Assembly (NCBI GenBank): GCA_034435635.1
Contig: DAOTWY010000151.1
Span: 1 to 19,262, forward strand
DNA from: DAOTWY01 sp003696565
GTDB lineage: Bacteria; Chloroflexota; Anaerolineae; Aggregatilineales; Phototrophicaceae
Direction of reading: 5' to 3'
Length of the DNA: 19,262 nt
Shown here: positions 14,699 to 19,262 of the stretch, one piece after another
Layout: each line of letters starts with the position of its first letter
Position numbering within the stretch: the stretch's first letter is position 1
The notes under the pieces: generated by a model
Database searches by the model: none
Told to the model about the DNA's origin: nothing
Seen by the model: only the letters and a program-made list of their open reading frames with translations
Made by a program: the position numbers and the translations under genes

Positions 14699-16490
14699 TT
14701 AAAACCACTGCCAGGGCAAAGCGTGGTAAGCGCATCATCCGCTTAATACGCCAAGGTTGCAAATATAGACGGTATAGCCACTCTAACCCCGCTTTTTGCA
14801 TCCATTGCGGCGCACGTGGAACAATACCCGCGATAAAATCAAACGCACCACCGACTCCCATCGCCATGCTGACCCGTAAGCGTGGCAGATTGCGTGCAAT
14901 CCATTTATCTTGTTTGGGCGCACCATATGCCACAAATAACACATCTGCACCGCTCTCATTGATTAGTTGAACGATGTAATCTTCTTCTTCAGGAGCAGGG
15001 CTTCCGCTGTATGTGCCGACGATTTGCACACCTGGGTAGCGTGCCCGCATGATGTTAGCAGCCGCTTCTGCTATGCCGGGGGCTGCACCTAAAAAGAATA
15101 ATTTCCAACCACGCTGTGCTGCATGTTCACAAATAATTGGCACACCATCTGAACCCGTTACACGCTCCGGCAGGGGGGTATGCTGCCGCTTTGCAGCCCA
15201 TAATAATCCAACGCCATCCGGCACACATAAATCCGCACGCTGAAGAATATTGCGGAAATTTACATCATCACGAGCGATCATGATAAATTCAGGGTTAGTG
15301 GTACAAACATGGTAGCAACGATCTCCTCGTGCGATCCACTCGCTAATTAACTTTAACCAACGGGTGTAAGTAATACCATCAACAGGAGTGCCTAAGATGT
15401 CAATGCGTTGCCAATCGCGCTGGATAGGCGTTGGGGGTGTGTTTGCGCCGAGTTGTGTCACTATTTCACCTCGTAAGATATTGGATGCAGCCTTAAAAAC
15501 CTGTTCAACATGGATGAGGCGCATGCAGGTGCGTGCATCACAGCCATCCCGCAAACCAATTTTATGCCCCACATAGCTGCATGGGCTACATTCAACATCT
15601 GCCCGGATGATGGTCGCCTGACCTGACCAAGGACCCCATGCACGATGATTAGATGGTCCAAATAACGCTAAGATCGGGGTATTTGTTCCACTGGCAAGGT
15701 GCATTACGCCACTATCCGCGCCGATGTATAAATCAGCTTGTTGAATAATATTAGCTAGCTCCGGTAGGGAGGTTTTCCCACCTAAGTCCAATGCTGGGGA
15801 TTGCATCGCCGCTTCGACTGCACCGGTGCTATCTGCTATTCCACCCACCAGCACAATCCGCGCTTCAAAAGTTTTGAACAATTTATCCGCCAATTGTGCA
15901 AAACTTCCGACATCCCATCGCCGTGCTAAACTATATCCGCCGCTGCCGGGGTGGATCACCACCGTTTTTTGCTTACTTGGCGACAGTAATTTTGATTCTC
16001 TGTGTGCAATGTTGACCGGGCGCGGGTCTGATTTTGCACCGACTAGCCCGACAAGATCAAGCCAATATTGTGCTTGATGTTTTGCACCAAATCCAGCATC
16101 CGGGATGCTATCCGTTAGAAACCAGGCGTTACCGTTCTGCAAGCCAATCCGTCGTTTACAACGGCGCGTCATCAACCAAAACTTAAATGTGCCAAGTTTG
16201 AGTGTGAAGTGATGAAAGATAATAGCGATATCATAACTGCCAAGTGACAGGATGCGCCGGAGATTGGCGGGCTTGAGCATCGCCTTTGAGCTGTTGAATT
16301 GTGCGCGATCTAGTGTGATGATTTCATCCACCAAACTGGCATCCAAGACGGGCGCGGCATGACTGGATGCCAGTAAGGTTAAATGCGCCTGGGGATGTGC
16401 TTCTCGTAGCGCATGAATCGCTGGGGTCGTTAGGACAAGATCACCAATATCTGCCAGTTGGATGAGCAAAAATCGTGGAGTTTTACACAT
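14676..16490 (-). CDS. Fusion glycosyltransferase: GT9 (heptosyltransferase-like) + GT26 (WecG/TagA/CpsF)
   Basis: 604 residues, two complete enzymes in one chain. Residues 5-345 are a GT9, ADP-heptose:LPS-heptosyltransferase-like GT-B fold: QLADIGDLVLTTPAI at the start, IHPGSGG (179-185), GADSGVMHLASG (257-268), LFGPSNHRAWGPW. Residues 362-600 are a WecG/TagA/CpsF transferase: IDILGTPVD, TTNPEF (397-402), VPDGVG (423-428), FLGAAPG, GAPKQDKWI and GVGGAFDFIAG. This domain adds a ManNAc-type sugar to a lipid-linked GlcNAc. The family's membrane-association tail, Arg/Met-rich, is present. Start chosen at ATG 16488-16490, eight bases of overlap with the GT4 gene and AAGG upstream, indicating translational coupling. 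Both catalytic regions look intact; the fusion is unusual. Confidence 0.9.
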   Translation of the reverse strand: MCKTPRFLLIQLADIGDLVLTTPAIHALREAHPQAHLTLLASSHAAPVLDASLVDEIITLDRAQFNSSKAMLKPANLRRILSLGSYDIAIIFHHFTLKLGTFKFWLMTRRCKRRIGLQNGNAWFLTDSIPDAGFGAKHQAQYWLDLVGLVGAKSDPRPVNIAHRESKLLSPSKQKTVVIHPGSGGYSLARRWDVGSFAQLADKLFKTFEARIVLVGGIADSTGAVEAAMQSPALDLGGKTSLPELANIIQQADLYIGADSGVMHLASGTNTPILALFGPSNHRAWGPWSGQATIIRADVECSPCSYVGHKIGLRDGCDARTCMRLIHVEQVFKAASNILRGEIVTQLGANTPPTPIQRDWQRIDILGTPVDGITYTRWLKLISEWIARGDRCYHVCTTNPEFIMIARDDVNFRNILQRADLCVPDGVGLLWAAKRQHTPLPERVTGSDGVPIICEHAAQRGWKLFFLGAAPGIAEAAANIMRARYPGVQIVGTYSGSPAPEEEDYIVQLINESGADVLFVAYGAPKQDKWIARNLPRLRVSMAMGVGGAFDFIAGIVPRAPQWMQKAGLEWLYRLYLQPWRIKRMMRLPRFALAVVLNRRAPSS

Positions 16491-17538
16491 ACTCAAAACC
16501 TTCTAATGCTTGTTGAGCTGCTTGTTCCCAGGTGAATTTTGCTAACTGATGTGTTGGTTTAACATGTGGCATAGCTTCCAACTGAGCCATGCCTGCCGCA
16601 ATTTCTGAAATATTATGCGGATCAACCAGCAGCCCGGCATCCCCGACCAATTCCGGTAGGCTGGATGTATTGCTAGCGAGGACAGGCGTTCCGCAGTGCA
16701 TTGCTTCCACCACTGGAAAGCCGAAGCCCTCATACAGCGTGGGAAACACCAAGCCAATTGCACCCTGATACAATGCGCCTTTATCTGCCTCATCAATGTA
16801 CCCCGTGAGATGCACCCCCGGCACACCTTCCACCCATGCAGGATCATATAGCCAGCCTTTGCCACCAGCCAAGACTAACCCGACAGGGGTAGGGGTGTTT
16901 GCTCGATACTGTGCATATGCCTGTACAATTCGTTTGATATTCTTGCGTGGTTGCAAGGTGCCGATGAACAGAAAATAACGCTCTGGTAGATTGTATTTTT
17001 TCACCACATCCACAGCATTGATCTCTGGCGGGGTCACACCAGGGTAAACCACGCGGATTTTATCCGCCGATATACCATATAACTGCGTGAGGTCATTTGC
17101 TGTTGCTTGGCTATCAGCAAAAATGAGTGTGGCGCGGCGTGCGCTGTAGCGGGTGGTCATATCCAGATAGACGCGCTGCTTAAACGGATGCGCCTGTGGA
17201 AAGAATTTATAACCCAGGTCATGCACGGTGACGATTGCCTTGCCAGGGAACAGAAACGGCAGAGTATGTGCCGGGACGAATGTAACATCTGGACGATCTT
17301 GCCAGATCGCCGCTGCGAACCGCATATGTGTCCATGCACGCCGGAACGGGATCACGCGGTAGATGACACGCTCAGACGGTGGGAACAAGGTCGGCGGTGG
17401 GGTATCCCGAAAGTAAAGTGTGATGTTATGTTCCGTGTTGAGCTGGATAATACCCCTGATTAATTCTAGGGCATAACGCTCTGTCCCTGTCACTTTTGCG
17501 ACGGTTGTTCGGCTAGCATCAATAGCGATTTGCATCAT
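16483..17538 (-). CDS. GT4-family (glycosyl transferase group 1) glycosyltransferase
   Basis: Retaining GT-B transferase that adds a nucleotide-activated hexose to a growing glycan at the membrane. 351 residues. Acceptor-domain features: ASRTTVAKVTGTERYALELI (8-27) near the start and VHDLGY (105-110). Donor-domain features: FIGTLQPRKNI (191-201), LVLAGGKGW, LTGYIDEAD, and the EX7E pair E270/E278 in YEGFGFPVVEAM. It resembles mannosyl/rhamnosyl transferases of O-antigen and exopolysaccharide clusters, but sugar and acceptor cannot be read. Two adjacent ATG codons start it four bases after the stop of the upstream membrane-protein gene, and it overlaps the fusion gene by eight bases. The three genes form one operon. 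Confidence 0.92.
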   Translation of the reverse strand: MMQIAIDASRTTVAKVTGTERYALELIRGIIQLNTEHNITLYFRDTPPPTLFPPSERVIYRVIPFRRAWTHMRFAAAIWQDRPDVTFVPAHTLPFLFPGKAIVTVHDLGYKFFPQAHPFKQRVYLDMTTRYSARRATLIFADSQATANDLTQLYGISADKIRVVYPGVTPPEINAVDVVKKYNLPERYFLFIGTLQPRKNIKRIVQAYAQYRANTPTPVGLVLAGGKGWLYDPAWVEGVPGVHLTGYIDEADKGALYQGAIGLVFPTLYEGFGFPVVEAMHCGTPVLASNTSSLPELVGDAGLLVDPHNISEIAAGMAQLEAMPHVKPTHQLAKFTWEQAAQQALEGFEYV

Positions 17539-17541
17539 AAA

Positions 17542-18390
17542 CTATCCGTGCCGGCGCATCGCTATTGGCACAACATATAATACGACTATGGCTATGACCA
17601 CACTGCCCCATAACCAAGGTGATGCACCGTCTAGGTTGATGTTTGCTGCATTTACGCCATAGCATACACCACCCGCAACAATCAAAGACAAACCCCAAAA
17701 ATGCTGATACGGGCTAATTGGCGGTGCTAGAATCCCGCTAAGAATCACTGCCAGACCGATAACACTTATCAACAATGGGTAGCCATCTGCTCCCGGGGGA
17801 TTATGAGCGAGGAAATATAAGCTACCAGCCAAGAAAATGAGTGATATACCGCCAAATAATGCCCCGCGCGCCCATCTACCAGATGATAACCATTGCGCAA
17901 TCAGCAAGATACCAAATGCGCCCATAGCAATTAACGTCAGCATTCCCCTAGAAAGGGATATTTGTTCTGACGACAACGCAAAAGTCAAACCAGCACCTAG
18001 TGCAATTAACATCAATGCGGGTATGACAGACCCTATCTGCCCGCGTTGTAAAGTATACATTGACGGGCGTGGTAAATAATAAGCACTGCGGCGTGCTTGT
18101 AGTTCTTCTTGTTGTCGCTGTGCTTCTTCTTGACGAGTCCGTTCAGCCGCTTCTTGTGCTTCTTGCTCTGCGATCACATCACTCAATGAGGAAACAGAGG
18201 CTAACGCCGCTTCTATATCTAAGTCAATGGGTAGGGTTGCAATGACCTCTGTGGTTTCTTGCGCATTTTGTTCCACTGTGTCGGTTGTTTCAATCTCAGC
18301 ATCATCAAATGATTCTGATACCGGTTTATCATCATGATGATCTGTTGGGATGTTTTTTGTTTCATCTGTTTCTGGTGTGGTCTCGTTCAT
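17542..18390 (-). CDS. Membrane protein with acidic N-terminus, coiled coil and about six TM helices
   Basis: 282 residues, not recognised. Residues 1-60 are acidic and Thr-rich and probably disordered. Residues 74-102 are an E/Q/A/R-rich coiled coil. About six hydrophobic helices follow at 120-139, 148-167, 176-195, 205-222, 231-247 and 258-277, ending in a short RRHG tail. There is no signal peptide, so the long charged N-terminus is probably cytoplasmic. It is first in a minus-strand operon with two glycosyltransferase genes, four bases ahead of the GT4 start. An anchoring or scaffold role for glycan assembly is therefore possible but unproven. The SD is weak. Its promoter lies in the AT-rich stretch shared with the divergent tRNA-Cys gene. 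Confidence 0.75.
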   Translation of the reverse strand: MNETTPETDETKNIPTDHHDDKPVSESFDDAEIETTDTVEQNAQETTEVIATLPIDLDIEAALASVSSLSDVIAEQEAQEAAERTRQEEAQRQQEELQARRSAYYLPRPSMYTLQRGQIGSVIPALMLIALGAGLTFALSSEQISLSRGMLTLIAMGAFGILLIAQWLSSGRWARGALFGGISLIFLAGSLYFLAHNPPGADGYPLLISVIGLAVILSGILAPPISPYQHFWGLSLIVAGGVCYGVNAANINLDGASPWLWGSVVIAIVVLYVVPIAMRRHG

Positions 18391-18402
18391 AAAAAGTTAG
18401 TC

Positions 18403-18431
18403 TTGCCTCGGATAAAAGGATACTTTATACT
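18403..18431 (+). promoter_or_regulatory. Sigma-70 promoter of tRNA-Cys
   Basis: TTGCCT (18403-18408), 17-base spacer, TATACT (18426-18431). The predicted start near 18438 is only a few bases before the mature tRNA. The same AT-rich bases hold TATAGT and TATAAA on the minus strand, possibly serving the divergent membrane-protein gene. Confidence 0.65.
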
Positions 18432-18441
18432 ATAGCTAATT

Positions 18442-18513
18442 GGCGACGTAGCCAAGTGGTAAGGCAGAGCTCTGCAAAAGCTCCATTCACCGGTTCGAAT
18501 CCGGTCGTCGCCT
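18442..18513 (+). tRNA. tRNA-Cys (GCA)
   Basis: Full cloverleaf of 72 bases. Acceptor stem 18442-18448 with 18506-18512; D-stem GCC/GGC (18451-18453 with 18463-18465); anticodon stem 18467-18471 with 18479-18483, loop CTGCAAA, anticodon GCA at 18474-18476; T-stem 18489-18493 with 18501-18505 and loop TTCGAAT. Discriminator base T73 is the cysteine identity base. CCA is not encoded. Confidence 0.97.
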
Positions 18514-18516
18514 CTT

Positions 18517-18546
18517 AACGGAAATCCTTATGCGGTTTCCGTTTTT
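18517..18546 (+). terminator. Terminator after tRNA-Cys
   Basis: Eight-bp stem (18517-18524 with 18536-18543), 11-nt loop, followed by T5. It lies between the tRNA and the small zinc-ribbon gene, so that gene depends on read-through or an unseen promoter. Confidence 0.78.
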
Positions 18547-18567
18547 GATTTTTGGTCAAGGTGTTCC

Positions 18568-18747
18568 ATGAAAGACAAACCCGATCAATCCGAACAAAGC
18601 GATGATATCCGTACTCCCACACCACCACCGTTGCCTAATTACACGCTTTCAACAGTTTGCCCTGCTTGCGGTCATAAGACGTTCCGCTTAGCTTGTAAGG
18701 TACGTTGTGGACGCTGTGGGTTTATGTGGGATTGCAGCGAGCTTTAA
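18568..18747 (+). CDS. Small zinc-ribbon protein (59 aa)
   Basis: ATG 18568-18570 to TAA 18745-18747, preceded by AAGGTG with normal spacing. After about 30 polar, Pro-rich residues comes a compact Cys-rich unit: CPAC (31-34), C43, CGRC (47-50) and C56, with HKTFRLACKVRC between. Two CxxC knuckles are enough for a zinc ribbon; two further Cys are extra. The pattern 'CP.CG.KTFRL.CKVRC..CG....CS.L' looks like a small conserved protein I have seen in this type of bacterium, without assigned function. Nucleic-acid or protein binding is typical of such folds. It starts 22 bp after the tRNA-Cys terminator and converges on the SufE-like gene. Confidence comes from the SD and the conserved-looking Cys layout. 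Confidence 0.8.
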   Translation: MKDKPDQSEQSDDIRTPTPPPLPNYTLSTVCPACGHKTFRLACKVRCGRCGFMWDCSEL

Positions 18748-18763
18748 TTTGAGCCGTGATTTG

Positions 18764-19207
18764 CTAGCTGTTTTGCAATTTGGTTTTGGCAAAGGCGTTG
18801 ACCATGTTAACGATACCCATCAATCCCTGCCCTTTACCCATTGAAATTTCATTCCCGAAAATTTTTAAGACAATATCTGAAGGCACCTGTGCCACAACGT
18901 CTAATGGTTGCCCGGAGAGTGTTTCACCTAAAATTACACTCATCGCCATGGCAGAAAGTCCCTGTGGGTTCAGCACATCAAAATAATATGTCTGTGTGCC
19001 ATCTGGTTTATCAACTGCCCAGACGTATGCATCTGATTCGCACATGGTCACATGGTTCACTTCCGGGTGGGGTGGGGTGGAGATTTCCGCTGGCACCTTG
19101 ACCGTTTCAAAGCGATCTGCAATTTCAATCAGATATTCAGCGCGTTCATGTCGATCTGTCATCAAGGCAAAATCATCAATAATCTCTTGTAGCTTCTCTG
19201 GTAACAC
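18764..19207 (-). CDS. sufE: SufE-family sulfur-acceptor protein
   Basis: Accepts persulfide sulfur from a cysteine desulfurase (SufS) and passes it to the Fe-S scaffold. 147 residues, usual length. The N-terminal helix LQEIIDDFALMTDRHERAEYLIEI matches the SufE 'ei...f..l.d...R..yLi.lg' region. The single cysteine, C56 in VTMCESDAYVWA, is at the active-site position; the common form is GCQSxVW, so this is a variant. The later GLSAMAMSVILGETLSG and MGKGQGLMGIVNMV helices are typical. GTG start (19205-19207) with GGAG eight bases upstream. No sufS, sufB or sufU neighbour is visible. 19208-19262 is upstream DNA with no firm promoter call. Confidence 0.88.
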   Translation of the reverse strand: MLPEKLQEIIDDFALMTDRHERAEYLIEIADRFETVKVPAEISTPPHPEVNHVTMCESDAYVWAVDKPDGTQTYYFDVLNPQGLSAMAMSVILGETLSGQPLDVVAQVPSDIVLKIFGNEISMGKGQGLMGIVNMVNAFAKTKLQNS

Positions 19208-19262
19208 GTCACGATCTCCTCTACATGGTTAATGCTGTACGATTCTAAATTTAACGTAAACT

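Noticed and set aside
15461..15661. Cys-containing 66-residue frame on the same strand as the GT9-GT26 gene
   Set aside because: Out of frame within a gene whose own frame shows clear glycosyltransferase motifs.
1..19262. CRISPR array, insertion sequence, prophage, toxin-antitoxin or biosynthetic cluster
   Set aside because: No spaced direct repeats, transposase, integrase, phage structural gene or large synthase was found; genes are chromosomal in character.

Overview
The window looks like a bacterial chromosome segment, most likely from Chloroflexota (Anaerolineae-like). This is inferred from the gene mix: RNase Y and RecX, a class I HMG-CoA reductase, a UgtP/MGDG-synthase-type glycolipid transferase, a long-form RmlA, a WecG/TagA-type transferase, and a small zinc-ribbon protein beside tRNA-Cys. 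No phage, insertion sequence, transposon or CRISPR array is visible. Coding density is high. TTG and GTG starts recur, and several were chosen because of their Shine-Dalgarno (SD) spacing.

Layout. 1-230: the 3' end of a BMP-family transporter binding protein and a bidirectional terminator. 230-2757: recX-rny on the minus strand, preceded by an AT-rich leader of about 190 nt with several complementary segments and a terminator-like hairpin. 2758-5553: an atypical SDR (+) that meets a winged-helix protein (-), then a nucleotide-sugar dehydrogenase (-) whose RBS and start codon lie inside a 17-bp inverted repeat. 5654-6697: a secreted protein with three PDZ domains. 6828-9033: a tight minus-strand operon of site-2 protease, HD protein and TyrA-like dehydrogenase. 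9135-11405: glycolipid glycosyltransferase followed by RmlA (+), closed by a terminator, then a DinB-like protein. 12020-14656: a divergent pair, an RfaE-like sugar kinase (-) and an HMG-CoA reductase with an extra N-terminal domain (+). 14676-18390: a minus-strand cluster of six-TM membrane protein, GT4 glycosyltransferase and a GT9-GT26 fusion. 18442-19207: tRNA-Cys, a Cys-rich zinc ribbon and a SufE-like protein.

How they fit together. Much of the window serves the cell envelope. UDP-sugar oxidation, dNDP-sugar synthesis, sugar phosphorylation, glycolipid assembly and stepwise glycosyl transfer (GT4, GT9, GT26) are all present, though in separate transcription units. HMG-CoA reductase would feed isoprenoids, possibly the lipid carriers for these glycans. 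RNase Y/RecX and SufE/tRNA-Cys are housekeeping.

The best candidates for undescribed biology are the HMG-CoA reductase fusion, the GT9-GT26 fusion, the two structured leaders (recX and the nucleotide-sugar dehydrogenase), and a TyrA-like protein that lacks the catalytic histidine motif. All functional statements come from reading motifs; no database search was run.
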